From positions 186,001-250,000 of the forward strand of contig NZ_FOAN01000003.1 in NCBI RefSeq assembly GCF_900109525.1: 64,000 bases of DNA, given 5' to 3'. This document shows positions 1 through 8,498 of this stretch, piece after piece (within the stretch, counting starts at the first letter, position 1; each line of letters opens with the position of its first letter). The DNA is from Allobosea lupini. Lineage in GTDB: Bacteria > Pseudomonadota > Alphaproteobacteria > Rhizobiales > Beijerinckiaceae. The notes beneath the pieces are model-generated. The model saw nothing but the letters and a program-made list of their open reading frames with translations, had not been told where the DNA came from and ran no database searches. A program made the translations under genes and the position numbers.

Positions 1-371
1 GAGCGCATGGTGCCGTCATGGGAATAGTCGAAGCGCAGGCCGTGCGGCAGGCCGCCGAGATAGCCGGAACCGTTGCCGCGCCCGGCGAAGGGCTCGGCTA
101 CGCGGCCGACCTTGGTCGAGATCACGACGTCCTTGCGGCCGGAGCGCCGCAGCGCCGCGCCGATCCGGTGCTCGGAAAGGCCATGGCCATAGAGCGGCGA
201 GGTGTCGATCAGGTTGATGCCGGAGGCGAGCGCCGTCTCGACCGTCGCGATCGCGCCGGCTTCGTCGAGATGGGCATAGAGATCGCCGAGCGGCGCACCG
301 CCGAAACCGAGCGTGGTGACCTTCAGGCCGGAGCGGCCGAGCGGTCGAACGGGAAGCGTGGAAGTCGTCAT
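1..371 (-). CDS. Aldo/keto reductase (N-terminal part, runs off window)
   Basis: The visible 123 residues are the N-terminal part of an aldo/keto reductase, an NAD(P)-dependent oxidoreductase with a TIM barrel. The protein opens with the usual PLGRSGLKVT segment, followed by GFGGAPLGDLY, INLIDTSPLYGHG (catalytic Asp and Tyr) and STKVGR (catalytic Lys). The GFGGAPLG form resembles the branch that holds D-threo-aldose/L-fucose dehydrogenases and pyridoxal 4-dehydrogenase; that subfamily call is from memory. The start is the ATG at 371. It diverges from the sugar-type importer at 556, so an aldose is a plausible substrate. The C-terminal part lies outside the window. Confidence 0.88.
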   Translation of the reverse strand, partial: MTTSTLPVRPLGRSGLKVTTLGFGGAPLGDLYAHLDEAGAIATVETALASGINLIDTSPLYGHGLSEHRIGAALRRSGRKDVVISTKVGRVAEPFAGRGNGSGYLGGLPHGLRFDYSHDGTMR

Positions 372-394
372 CGAAGCTCGGGTGCACGGTCGTG

Positions 395-423
395 GTGCAT
401 GACTATGTGCACGTCAACATGTT
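395..423. promoter_or_regulatory. Candidate operator between aldo/keto reductase and ABC importer
   Basis: This intergenic stretch holds an imperfect inverted repeat, GTGCAT (395-400) against ATGTGCAC (405-412, one extra base). A perfect 8-base palindrome, AACATGTT, follows at 416-423. It lies between divergent genes, so it could be the site of the GntR regulator encoded at 4778. Assignment to that regulator is inference. Confidence 0.35.
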
Positions 424-555
424 AGCTTGCAACCGCATTCGTTCCGGACTAGCGTGCGCACCATTCCGGTAGGCGTGGCCATGCTGAGCTCACCTGCCGG
501 AACCGGATCAAGACGGCCTGAAACGGCCGCGCATTCAGTCCAGGGGAGGACATCC

Positions 556-1905
556 ATGACCGAGATCTTGAAGCCCACACGGCGTGGCCTGCTGCGCGGC
601 GCCGCCGCGCTCGGCGCCACCGGCGCCATCGCCTCGCCGCTGGTATTGCGCGAGGCGCGGGCCCAGGCCGCCTTCAACTGGAAGCGCTTCTCCGGCCAGT
701 CGATCGACGTCCTGCTCGTCAAGAACCCGCGCTCGGACCTGTTCCAGGCCGCCGAGAAGGAGTTCACCGAGCTCACCGGCATCAAGGTCTCCTCCGAGCA
801 GGTGCCGGAGCAGCAGCAGCGCCAGAAGGCGGTGATCGAGTTCGCCTCCGGCAAGCCGAGCTTCGACGTCAGCGCGATCTCGCTGCATGTGCAGAAGCGC
901 ATGGCGGCGAAAGGCAAGTGGTTCGCCGACCTCTCGCCGATGATAAAGGATGCCTCGCTGACCTCGCCCGATTTCAATTTCGAGGATTTCGGCGCCGGCG
1001 CCGTGGCCTATGCCCGCCAGGCCGATGGGGCGCTCGATACGCTGCCCTACTTCGTCGACTACTGGATGCTCTACTACAACAAGGAACTGTTCGACGCGAA
1101 GGGCGTCGCCTATCCCAAGAGCATGGACGAGATGGCGGTTGCCGCCGCCAAGCTGCACGATCCGGCCAAGGGCGTCGCTGGCTTCGTCTCTCGCGGCCTG
1201 AAGAATGCCAATGTGCCGGTCTGGGCCTGCCTGGTGCTCGGCCAGGGCATCGAGACCACCTCGGCCGAGGGCAAGCTCCTGACCGATACGCCCGAGGCGA
1301 TCTGGGCCGCCGAGCTCTACAAGAAGCTCAACAAGGACACCGGGCCGGTCGGCTCCGTCGGCTTCAACTGGAACGAATGCCAGACGACCTTCATGCAGGG
1401 CCGCGCCGCGATGTGGCTCGACGGCATCGGCTTTGCGACGCCGCTTGAGGATCCCAGCAAGTCGCGCATCGTCGGCAAGGTCGGCTATGGCGTCACGCCG
1501 CCCGGGCCGAAGGCGCATCATGCCGGCATGTTCGGCGACGGCATCGGCATCTCGCGCGGCTCCGCCAAGAAGGAGGCGGCCTGGCTCTATATCCAGTTCA
1601 TCACCAACAAGGCGCAGCAGCTCGCCATGCTGAAGGCCGGCGCCGGCGCTCCGGCCCGCTCCTCGGCCTATCTCGACACGGCGACGATCGAGGCTTCGAA
1701 ATTCGGCAAGCAGTATTTCGACTGCCTGCTGAACTCGGCCAAGATCGCCCGGGCCGCACTGCCGCAGATCGTCCCGGTCACCGAGTTCCGCGACGTCTTC
1801 GGGGTGGCGCTGACCAATGCGATCGGCGGCGCCGATGTCGCCGCCGAGCTGAAGAAGGCGACGGAAGCCTTCGCACCGGTGCTGGCCAAGAGCGAGCAGG
1901 GCTGA
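556..1905 (+). CDS. Sugar-type ABC transporter substrate-binding protein
   Basis: This 449-residue periplasmic binding protein of the family 1 (MalE/UgpB-like) group delivers a substrate to the permeases at 2045 and 2974. The start is the ATG at 556 because a strong ribosome binding site (GGGGAGGA, 543-550) precedes it. The N-terminus carries a twin-arginine signal: R9-R10 in TRRGLLRG, then a hydrophobic stretch ending near Ala-Arg-Ala, so Tat export is likely. Typical family segments are DYWMLYYNKELF and FMQGRAAMWLDG. No ATPase gene accompanies this set. The substrate cannot be read from sequence, but the aldolase and aldo/keto reductase nearby point to a sugar or sugar acid. Confidence 0.92.
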   Translation: MTEILKPTRRGLLRGAAALGATGAIASPLVLREARAQAAFNWKRFSGQSIDVLLVKNPRSDLFQAAEKEFTELTGIKVSSEQVPEQQQRQKAVIEFASGKPSFDVSAISLHVQKRMAAKGKWFADLSPMIKDASLTSPDFNFEDFGAGAVAYARQADGALDTLPYFVDYWMLYYNKELFDAKGVAYPKSMDEMAVAAAKLHDPAKGVAGFVSRGLKNANVPVWACLVLGQGIETTSAEGKLLTDTPEAIWAAELYKKLNKDTGPVGSVGFNWNECQTTFMQGRAAMWLDGIGFATPLEDPSKSRIVGKVGYGVTPPGPKAHHAGMFGDGIGISRGSAKKEAAWLYIQFITNKAQQLAMLKAGAGAPARSSAYLDTATIEASKFGKQYFDCLLNSAKIARAALPQIVPVTEFRDVFGVALTNAIGGADVAAELKKATEAFAPVLAKSEQG

Positions 1906-1929
1906 GGCTGGCCGGCCAGCCATGAGAAG

Positions 1930-2022
1930 CGTCATGGTCGGGCTTGTCCCGACCATCCACGTCTTCCTGCGGGCAGGCCTGAGTTCAAGACGTGGATGCT
2001 CGCCACAAGGGCGGGCATGACG
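1930..2022. repeat. Intergenic imperfect inverted repeat
   Basis: The outer arms begin CGTCATG and end CATGACG. Inside is a perfect hairpin, GGTCGGG (1936-1942) against CCCGACC (1948-1954), plus a second pair of arms around ACGTCTT (1960-1966) and AAGACGT (1987-1993). Its form matches the short palindromic intergenic repeats widespread in rhizobial genomes. It lies between the binding-protein gene and the first permease gene, where an mRNA hairpin could also adjust relative expression. Confidence 0.7.
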
Positions 2023-2044
2023 GCGTGAGTTTCCAGAGCAGATA

Positions 2045-2974
2045 ATGACCAGCACAACCCTGCCAGCCAGTAGCCTGACGAGCCCGGCGCAAGCTCCTGC
2101 GGCCGACTCGCGGGATTTCACCCCGCGCTACTGGCTGTTCTCTCTGCCGGCGGTGCTGATCGTCGCCGGCGTGATCGTCTTCCCCTGGCTGTTCACGCTC
2201 TATATGTCGACGCAGGACTGGAAGATCGGCGGCGGGCCGGAATTTGTCGGCCTGCAGAACTTCGCCGAGCTCTTCCGCGATGCGCGCTTCATCGAGTCGA
2301 TGGGGCACACTTTCTACTACACGGTGCTCGCAGTCGTGCTGCCGATCCTGTTCGGCACCGCCGCGGCGCTGGTCTTCCATCGCGAATTCCCGTTCCGTGG
2401 GCTGCTGCGCACCATCTTCGTCATGCCGATGATGGCGACGCCGGTCGCGGTCGCGCTGGTCTGGACAATGATGTTCCACCCCCAGCTTGGCGTGCTCAAC
2501 TACCTGCTCTCGCTCGTCGGAATCGGTCCGCAGGCCTGGGTCTATTCGCCGAACACGGTGATCCCGACGCTGATCCTGGTCGAGGTCTGGCACTGGACGC
2601 CGCTGGTCATGCTGATCGTGCTCGGCGGCCTCGCGGGCCTGCCGCGCGAGCCTTACGAATCCGCGCTGATCGACGGCGCCAATGCCTGGCACATGTTCCG
2701 GCACATCACGCTGCCGCTGGTCTGGCCGTTCATCATGGTCGCGATCGTGATCCGCACCATCGACGCGCTGAAGGCCTTCGACACGATCTTCGTGATCACC
2801 CAGGGCGGCCCCGGGACGGCGTCCGAGACGCTCAACATCTTCCTCTATCTGCAGGCCTTCCAGTTCTACAAGATCGGCTACGCCTCCGCGGTCGTGGTGA
2901 TCTTCTTCGTGATCATCATCATGCTGTCGCTGCTGCTGCTCTATGCGCGCCAGAAGTCGAAGTGGAACGCGTGA
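2045..2974 (+). CDS. Sugar-type ABC transporter permease (MalF/UgpA-like)
   Basis: This 309-residue inner-membrane permease has about six hydrophobic segments. It contains the permease EAA-type loop, EPYESALIDGANAWHMFRH (near residues 200-220), that docks on the ATPase. Its stop codon overlaps the start of the next permease by one base (TGATG), which indicates translational coupling. It forms a heterodimer with the 2974 product. The ATPase is not in this cluster; the MalK-like ATPase encoded at 10467 or one elsewhere may be shared, which is inference. Confidence 0.93.
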   Translation: MTSTTLPASSLTSPAQAPAADSRDFTPRYWLFSLPAVLIVAGVIVFPWLFTLYMSTQDWKIGGGPEFVGLQNFAELFRDARFIESMGHTFYYTVLAVVLPILFGTAAALVFHREFPFRGLLRTIFVMPMMATPVAVALVWTMMFHPQLGVLNYLLSLVGIGPQAWVYSPNTVIPTLILVEVWHWTPLVMLIVLGGLAGLPREPYESALIDGANAWHMFRHITLPLVWPFIMVAIVIRTIDALKAFDTIFVITQGGPGTASETLNIFLYLQAFQFYKIGYASAVVVIFFVIIIMLSLLLLYARQKSKWNA

Positions 2975-3792
2975 TGAAGCGGTTCCTCTCCAAATTCGGC
3001 TTCTACGCCTCCGTCTTCGTGCTGGTCTCGCCGGCGGTACTGGTCTTCCTCTGGATGATCTCGCTCTCGCTGAAGAACGAGCTCGACAACACCGCCTTCC
3101 CGCCGGTGTTCATCCCGAACCCGCCGACCTTCGCCAACTATCTCGACGTCTTCGAGAAGAACAATTTCGCGCTCTATCTCTGGAACTCGATCCTGGTGAC
3201 GGGCGGGGCGGTGCTGGTCGGCCTCGCCGTCGGCGTGCCGGCAGGCTACGGCATCGCCCGCGGCAAGGCCCACAAGTTCGCGATCCTGATCCTGGTCGCG
3301 CGGATGACGCCGGCGCTGTCCTACCTGATCCCGCTCTTCCTGCTCTTCCAGATCACCGGCCTCGTCGGCACGGTGACGGCGCTGGTGATCACCCATCTCG
3401 TCATCACCATCCCGATCATCGTCTGGATCATGATCGGGTACTTCGAGAACGTGCCGATGGAGCTGGAGGACGCCGCCCGCATCGACGGCGCCACCACCTG
3501 GCAGGCCTTCCGCCATGTCGCGCTGCCGCTGGCGCGGCCCGGCATTGTCGTCGGCGGCATCCTCGCCTTCATCTTCTCCTGGAACAACTTCATCTTCTCG
3601 GTGGTGCTCGGCGGCAAGGCCAGCCGCACGCTCCCGTCCGCCGTCTACAACTCGCTGACCTTCGAGCAGATCTCCTGGGGCCCGCTCGCGGCCGCCGCTC
3701 TGCTCGTGACCTTGCCCGTCCTGCTGCTGACAGTCCTCGCCCAGCGCGAGATCGTCGCCGGCCTCTCCGCCGGAGGGCTCAAGGATGGCTGA
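2974..3792 (+). CDS. Sugar-type ABC transporter permease (MalG/UgpE-like)
   Basis: This 272-residue inner-membrane permease is the second channel subunit. It shows an N-terminal membrane segment, the EAA loop ELEDAARIDGATTWQAFRH and a long hydrophobic C-terminal half. I chose the ATG at 2974 because it overlaps the upstream stop codon. An in-frame ATG at 2962 would add four residues and is possible. It works with the 2045 permease and the 556 binding protein. Confidence 0.92.
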   Translation: MKRFLSKFGFYASVFVLVSPAVLVFLWMISLSLKNELDNTAFPPVFIPNPPTFANYLDVFEKNNFALYLWNSILVTGGAVLVGLAVGVPAGYGIARGKAHKFAILILVARMTPALSYLIPLFLLFQITGLVGTVTALVITHLVITIPIIVWIMIGYFENVPMELEDAARIDGATTWQAFRHVALPLARPGIVVGGILAFIFSWNNFIFSVVLGGKASRTLPSAVYNSLTFEQISWGPLAAAALLVTLPVLLLTVLAQREIVAGLSAGGLKDG

Positions 3793-3870
3793 CATCGCTG
3801 GCGCCGATCTTGCTGCGCGCCCGACCCCTTCAACGCCTCGATCGCTCATCTCACGGAAAGACACTTTGCA

Positions 3871-4767
3871 ATGGCTCTGAACCCCAACCGCTTCGGCCTC
3901 TCCTGCGCCATTACCACGCCGATGCGGGAAGGCGGCGCCATCGACCTGCCGCGGCTCGTCCACCATGCCAGGCACGTGCTGGCCAATGGCTGCGACAGCG
4001 TCACACTGTTCGGCACGACCGGAGAAGGCGCGGCGCTCGGCAGTCCGGCCCGCACCGCCATGCTCGGCGCTCTGGTCGGCGCCGGCATCGACCCGGCCAG
4101 GCAGATCTATGCCGGCGTCGCCGCCGCCTCGCTGCACGAGGCGGTCGACCAGGCGCAGACCGCGCTGAACGTCGGCGCCAAGGGCCTGCTGGTCGCCCCG
4201 CCCTTCTACTTCAAGGGCGTCGGCGACGAGGGGCTCTATGCCTGGTTCTCGCAGTTCTTCGAGAAGCTGGGGAGTTCCGCCCGCGACACCATCCTCTATC
4301 ACATCCCCTCGGTGACGGCGGTCGAGATCTCGATCGGCCTGGTCGAGCGGCTCAAGAAGGCCTTCCCGGGCATCGTCACCGGGATCAAGGATTCCTCCGG
4401 CGACTATGCGACGACGGAAGCCTTCCTGAAGGCGCATGGCGAACTCGCCATCCTGGTCGGCGACGAGCGCCTGCTCGGCCGGGCCGTGCGCAATGGCGCG
4501 CAGGGCTCGATCTGCGGCGTCGCCAACCTGGTGCCGCATCTGCTGCGCCCGGTCGTATACGAGGGCGCCGAGGACGCCACGGTGAACGCGCTGGTCGACG
4601 AGATCTGCTCCTATCCGGTGCTGCCGGCGGTCAAGGCGCTGGTCGGCCATCTCCACGGCGACGCCGGCTATGGCCCGATGCGGGCGCCGCTGGTTGCGCT
4701 CGACGAAGGCCAGCGCAAGGCGCTGTTCGCCGCCTTCGACCGGATCACCCGCGCCAAGGCGGACTGA
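3871..4767 (+). CDS. DapA/N-acetylneuraminate lyase family aldolase or dehydratase
   Basis: The 298-residue product is a class I (Schiff-base) TIM-barrel enzyme of the dihydrodipicolinate synthase/N-acetylneuraminate lyase family. GTTGEG at residues 48-53 binds the pyruvate carboxylate. Tyr143 (ILYHIP) and the Schiff-base Lys173 (TGIKDSSG) are both present, so it should be active. Its place between a sugar importer and a GntR/TRAP set argues for a catabolic 2-keto-3-deoxy sugar acid aldolase or a related dehydratase rather than lysine biosynthesis. The precise substrate is unknown. Only ten bases separate it from the GntR gene, so the two are likely cotranscribed. Confidence 0.88.
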   Translation: MALNPNRFGLSCAITTPMREGGAIDLPRLVHHARHVLANGCDSVTLFGTTGEGAALGSPARTAMLGALVGAGIDPARQIYAGVAAASLHEAVDQAQTALNVGAKGLLVAPPFYFKGVGDEGLYAWFSQFFEKLGSSARDTILYHIPSVTAVEISIGLVERLKKAFPGIVTGIKDSSGDYATTEAFLKAHGELAILVGDERLLGRAVRNGAQGSICGVANLVPHLLRPVVYEGAEDATVNALVDEICSYPVLPAVKALVGHLHGDAGYGPMRAPLVALDEGQRKALFAAFDRITRAKAD

Positions 4768-4777
4768 GGAGGACGCG

Positions 4778-5452
4778 ATGAGCCAGTCCGAGCCGGATCG
4801 CGACGGCGAGCCGCTGAAGCTCAGGGAGCGGGCCTATGCCAGCTTCACCGAGCGGCTGCTCGCCCGCGAGATCCGGCCGGGCCAGTTCGTCACCCAGCGC
4901 GAGCTCGTCGCCATGACGGGCTTCCCGCTCGGGGCGATCCGCGAGCTGATTCCGCGGCTGGAGGCGGAAGGGCTGATCAAGACCGTGCCGCAGCGCGGCA
5001 TGCAGGTCGCCCATGTCGACCTCAACCTGATCCGCAACGCCTTCCAGTTCCGCCTCTTCCTCGAGAAGGAGGCGACGGCCGCCTATACCCGGACCGCGAC
5101 CGACGAAGAGATTGCCGAGCAGCGCCGGCGCCACGAAGCGATCATCGGCCGCGCCGAGGCCGGCGGCGACGAGACGCTGATCGAGGATGCCGAGGATGTC
5201 GACCGGCTGATGCACGAGGCGATCATCGATCATCTCGACAACGATATCGTCAGCCAGGCCTTCCGCGTCACCTGGCTGAAGATCAGGCTGATCCGGCAAT
5301 ACGAGACGCGGATCCAGAACCATATCCTGATCCCGGTGATGCAGGACCATCTCAAGATCATCGCCGCGATCGAATCGCGCGATCCCGAGGCGGCTGCGGC
5401 CGAGATGAGCACCCATATCAACAACGCCCGGACGCGGGCGATGAGCTACTGA
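4778..5452 (+). CDS. GntR family regulator, FCD (FadR-like) subgroup
   Basis: The 224-residue regulator has an N-terminal winged helix (about residues 10-80; ERAYASFTERLLAREIRPGQ and the TVPQRGMQV wing). An all-helical FCD ligand-binding domain follows. The start at 4778 has a strong GAGGAGG site that also covers the upstream stop codon. FCD domains usually bind a carboxylate or sugar acid and release DNA, so this is a likely repressor of the 556-8491 cluster. The ORF extends upstream to 4670, but that part overlaps the aldolase gene and lacks a ribosome binding site. Confidence 0.9.
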   Translation: MSQSEPDRDGEPLKLRERAYASFTERLLAREIRPGQFVTQRELVAMTGFPLGAIRELIPRLEAEGLIKTVPQRGMQVAHVDLNLIRNAFQFRLFLEKEATAAYTRTATDEEIAEQRRRHEAIIGRAEAGGDETLIEDAEDVDRLMHEAIIDHLDNDIVSQAFRVTWLKIRLIRQYETRIQNHILIPVMQDHLKIIAAIESRDPEAAAAEMSTHINNARTRAMSY

Positions 5453-5530
5453 CCAGCGATCAGGCGCCGATCGAAACCAGGCGCTGGAACGGCGAGCCGG
5501 AAAACCGGCCGCTCAGGGAGGAGAGCAACG

Positions 5531-6523
5531 ATGACCAAGCTGACGAAACGTGCCTTTCTCGCCGGCTCGGCTGCAGCCGGCGCCATGATCGCGATGCCGA
5601 CCGTGCTGCGCGCGCAGGCCACCGTGCTGCGCTGGGGCGAGATGCTGCCGACCACGCATCCGCAGGTGCAGATGGTCGACCGGATCGCCAAGGAGGTGAA
5701 GGAGAAGACCTCCGGCCGCGTCGACATCCAGTCCTTCCCCGCCGGCCAGCTCGGCTCCGGCAAGGACATGATGGAGTCGGTCGCCTCTGGCGCGCTGACC
5801 ATGACGACGGACGGCGCCGCGGCGCTCGGCTCGTTCCTGCCGCAGCTCTCGGTGGTCGAGGCGCCCTATCTGTGGCGCGACCCGGCGCATATGGCCAAGG
5901 TCGCCAAGGCGCCGGTCTTCACCCAGATGAACGAGGAGTTGATCAAGAAGCGCGGCCTGCGCATGGCGGCGGTGACCTATTACGGTAAGCGCCACCTGAC
6001 CACCGGCTCCAAGGCGGTGAAGAGCGCGGCGGATGTCGCCGGCCTCAAGCTGCGCGTCCCGCCGGTCGACACCTTCCGCGCGATGGTCGAGGCTTGGGGC
6101 GCCAAGGCGACACCGGTCAACTTCAACGAGCTCTATCTGGCGCTGAGCCAGGGCGCGGTCGACGGGCAGGAGAATCCGCTGCCGACCATTCACAGCGCCA
6201 AATTGCAGGAGGTGCAGAAACACCTGATCCTGACCGGCCACATCATCACGCCGCGTCTGATCGTCATCAACCAGGACTTCTGGAAGGGGCTGAAGGACGC
6301 CGACCGGACGATCCTGGAAGCGGCGATCGCCAACGGCGTCGCCTGGCAGGATGCCGAGCTGGCGAGCCAGGAGGGCAGCCTCGTCGCGACGCTGAAGGCG
6401 GCAGGTATGAGCGTCACCGAGCCCGATCTCGAAAGCTTCAGCAAGCCGGTGCTGGCGAGCCTGCCCAAGCAGTTCGAGAGCAAATGGGGCAAGGGCACCT
6501 GGGACGCGCTCGCGGCGCTGTGA
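5531..6523 (+). CDS. dctP: TRAP transporter substrate-binding protein DctP
   Basis: This 330-residue periplasmic protein binds the substrate of the TRAP importer completed by the genes at 6711 and 7205. The N-terminus is an export signal (KRAFLAGSAAAGAM, ending near LRAQA) with a Lys-Arg rather than a twin Arg. Family features include RWGEMLPTTHPQVQMVDRIAKEV, the segment FPAGQLGSGKDMMESV and the conserved Arg in LKLRVPPVD that usually pairs with an organic acid carboxylate. A GGAGGAGAG ribosome binding site precedes the start. TRAP substrates are mostly carboxylates such as sugar acids, which fits the adjacent aldolase. Confidence 0.94.
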   Translation: MTKLTKRAFLAGSAAAGAMIAMPTVLRAQATVLRWGEMLPTTHPQVQMVDRIAKEVKEKTSGRVDIQSFPAGQLGSGKDMMESVASGALTMTTDGAAALGSFLPQLSVVEAPYLWRDPAHMAKVAKAPVFTQMNEELIKKRGLRMAAVTYYGKRHLTTGSKAVKSAADVAGLKLRVPPVDTFRAMVEAWGAKATPVNFNELYLALSQGAVDGQENPLPTIHSAKLQEVQKHLILTGHIITPRLIVINQDFWKGLKDADRTILEAAIANGVAWQDAELASQEGSLVATLKAAGMSVTEPDLESFSKPVLASLPKQFESKWGKGTWDALAAL

Positions 6524-6551
6524 CGGGCGCTTCGACAGTCGTGATGGGCGC

Positions 6552-6690
6552 AGGGAACCCTTCTCCCGTGCGGGAAGGGCAGGGATGAGGGCCTGCCCTC
6601 ACCGCAGAAGGCGCCGCGGCACCTTCGTACCCCAGCAATCAGCGGCGGTCCCTCACCCCTACCCTCTCCCATCCGGGAGAGGGGACGCCG
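6552..6690. repeat. Intergenic GC-rich palindromic repeats
   Basis: The 187-base gap between the dctP and dctQ genes contains two hairpins of the same style. The first is CCCTTCTCCCG (6558) facing CGGGAAGGG. The second is perfect, CCCTCTCCC (6662-6670) and GGGAGAGGG (6675-6683) around a four-base loop. These look like dispersed intergenic repeats rather than a terminator, since no T-run follows. They could lower expression of the membrane subunits relative to the binding protein. Confidence 0.65.
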
Positions 6691-6710
6691 CGCCCCCATG
6701 GTGGACGCTC

Positions 6711-7208
6711 ATGAAATCCCTCGTCGCCTTCACCGACCGCCTCGTCCGCGCCGCAGCCGTCGGGCTCTTGCTGGCGCTGCTCGTCGCGGTCCTGCTCGGC
6801 GTCGCCTCGCGCCAGCTCAATGCCCCATTGGCCTGGACCGATGAGCTTGCGCAATACCTTCTCGTCTGGACCGGCTTCACCGGCTGGATCATCGCGGCGA
6901 GGCGGCGCTCGCATATCCGCATCACTGTCTTCGCCGACCTGCTGCCGAAACCGGCCGGGCGGCTGCTGGAACTCGTGACGCAAGGATCGATCATCCTCTT
7001 CGCCGCGATCCTGATCCGCTATTCCTTCGGGCTGATCGAGCGGACCTGGGATGTCGACTCGATTGCGCTGCCGGTGTCGAGCGCGGCGCTCTACGTGGTG
7101 ATGCCGCTCGCCGGCCTCGCCCTCATCCTGCAGGCGCTAGCCGAGATCGGCGACGTCATCGCCGGCCGCAAGGTCGACACCGCCGAGCCCGGGACGCAGC
7201 CGCTATGA
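6711..7208 (+). CDS. dctQ: TRAP transporter small permease DctQ
   Basis: This 165-residue inner-membrane protein has four predicted membrane segments, the size and pattern of DctQ. The family motif appears in PLAWTDELAQYLLVWTGFTGW, where Trp-x-Asp-Glu is typical. The start is the ATG at 6711; upstream in-frame sequence runs into the palindromic repeats and is not coding. It overlaps the dctM start by four bases (ATGA). It pairs with DctM to form the sodium-driven translocator. Confidence 0.92.
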   Translation: MKSLVAFTDRLVRAAAVGLLLALLVAVLLGVASRQLNAPLAWTDELAQYLLVWTGFTGWIIAARRRSHIRITVFADLLPKPAGRLLELVTQGSIILFAAILIRYSFGLIERTWDVDSIALPVSSAALYVVMPLAGLALILQALAEIGDVIAGRKVDTAEPGTQPL

Positions 7209-8491
7209 GCACCCTGATGCTGCAGATCCTGCCGGTCTGGTTCATCGCCCTGCTGATGGGCGTGCCACTCTTCGTCTCGATGGGGCTGGCGGCGGCGGTC
7301 TTCGCCTTCTTCGGTGGCTTCCCGCTCGGCATCGTGCCGCAGAAGATCGCGCAGTCCGCCAATTCCTTCCCGCTATTGGCGGCCCCGCTCTTCATCCTGA
7401 TGGGCAACATCATGAATTCGGCGGGGATCACCGACCGGATCTTCGCCTTCGCCACGGCCTGCGTCGGCTGGCTGCGCGGCGGGCTCTGCCACGCCAACAT
7501 CCTCGCCAGCGTGATCTTCGCCGGCATGTCGGGCTCGGCGGTGGCCGATGCCGGCGGCGTCGGCACGCTCGAGATCAAAGCGATGCAGGACGAGGGCTAT
7601 GATCCGGAGACGGCAGCGGCGATCACCGCCGCTTCCGCCACGATCGGGCCGATCATCCCTCCCTCGCTGCCGATGGTGATCTACGGCGTTTCGGCAGACG
7701 TCTCGATCGGCGGGCTCTTCCTCGCCGGCGTGATCCCTGGCCTGCTCATGGCCGGCGCGCTGATGGCGATGGTGGTCTATGTCGCGAGGAAGCGCGACCT
7801 GCCGCGCCATCCCTTCCCCGGCGCGGCGCAGCTCTGGATCGCCTACAAGGAGGCGCATTGGGCGCTGATGACGCCCGTCATCCTGTTCGGCGGGATGATG
7901 GCGGGCATCTTCACGCCGACCGAGGCGGCGGCGGTCGCGACCGCCTATGCGATCGTGCTCGGCCTGTTCGTCTACCGCAGTTTCTCGCTGAACGACCTGC
8001 CGGAGCTGGTGGTTCAGACGGTCGAGACCACCGGCGTCGTGCTGGCGCTGGTGATGACGGCGGCGGCGCTCGGCTGGTGCCTGTCGATCTCGCGCATCCC
8101 GCAGACGGTCGGGCCGATGCTGGTCGACCTCGCCGGCAATCCGCTGGTCTTCCTGCTGATCGTCAACCTGCTGCTGCTCTTCGTCGGCTGCTTCATGGAA
8201 GCGCTGGCGGCGATGCTGATCCTGATCCCGATCCTGACGCCGGCTGCGGCGCAGTTCGGCATCGATCCGATCCAGTTCGGCCTGATCTTCGTGCTCAACC
8301 TGATGATCGGCACGATCACGCCGCCGGTCGGCGTGGTGCTCTTCGTCACGTCGAAGATCGCCAAGATCTCCTTCGAGGCGATGTCGCGGGCGATCGTCCC
8401 TTGGCTGCTGCCGCTCTTGGCGGTGCTCGCCGCGATCACGCTCTGGCCGCCGCTGACGACCTGGCTGCCCAACCTTGTGCTCGGCAAATGA
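7205..8491 (+). CDS. dctM: TRAP transporter large permease DctM
   Basis: This 428-residue polytopic membrane protein, with about twelve membrane segments, matches DctM in length. Recognisable stretches include PLFILMGNIMNSAG, FAGMSGSAVADAGGVG and IGPIIPPSLPMVIYG, which are conserved around the ion and substrate path. Its ATG overlaps the dctQ stop codon. It is the catalytic translocation subunit and the last gene of the rightward cluster that starts at 556. It ends seven bases before the converging SIS gene, so there is almost no room for a separate terminator. Confidence 0.94.
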   Translation: MSTLMLQILPVWFIALLMGVPLFVSMGLAAAVFAFFGGFPLGIVPQKIAQSANSFPLLAAPLFILMGNIMNSAGITDRIFAFATACVGWLRGGLCHANILASVIFAGMSGSAVADAGGVGTLEIKAMQDEGYDPETAAAITAASATIGPIIPPSLPMVIYGVSADVSIGGLFLAGVIPGLLMAGALMAMVVYVARKRDLPRHPFPGAAQLWIAYKEAHWALMTPVILFGGMMAGIFTPTEAAAVATAYAIVLGLFVYRSFSLNDLPELVVQTVETTGVVLALVMTAAALGWCLSISRIPQTVGPMLVDLAGNPLVFLLIVNLLLLFVGCFMEALAAMLILIPILTPAAAQFGIDPIQFGLIFVLNLMIGTITPPVGVVLFVTSKIAKISFEAMSRAIVPWLLPLLAVLAAITLWPPLTTWLPNLVLGK

Positions 8492-8498
8492 GAACTGA

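Noticed and set aside
2941..4656. Long ORFs on both strands over 2941-4781 (571 and 612 residues)
   Set aside because: They overlap clear permease and aldolase genes, lack recognisable domains and are rich in Arg, Gly, Asp and Pro, as expected for antisense or shifted frames in GC-rich DNA.
3871..4767. Dihydrodipicolinate synthase for lysine biosynthesis (dapA)
   Set aside because: It has the family fold and catalytic residues, but the neighbours are import and GntR genes, which favours a catabolic aldolase or dehydratase.
6662..6683. Rho-independent terminator between the dctP and dctQ genes
   Set aside because: The hairpin is strong but no T-run follows, and the gene set is expected to be one operon, so I call it a repeat.
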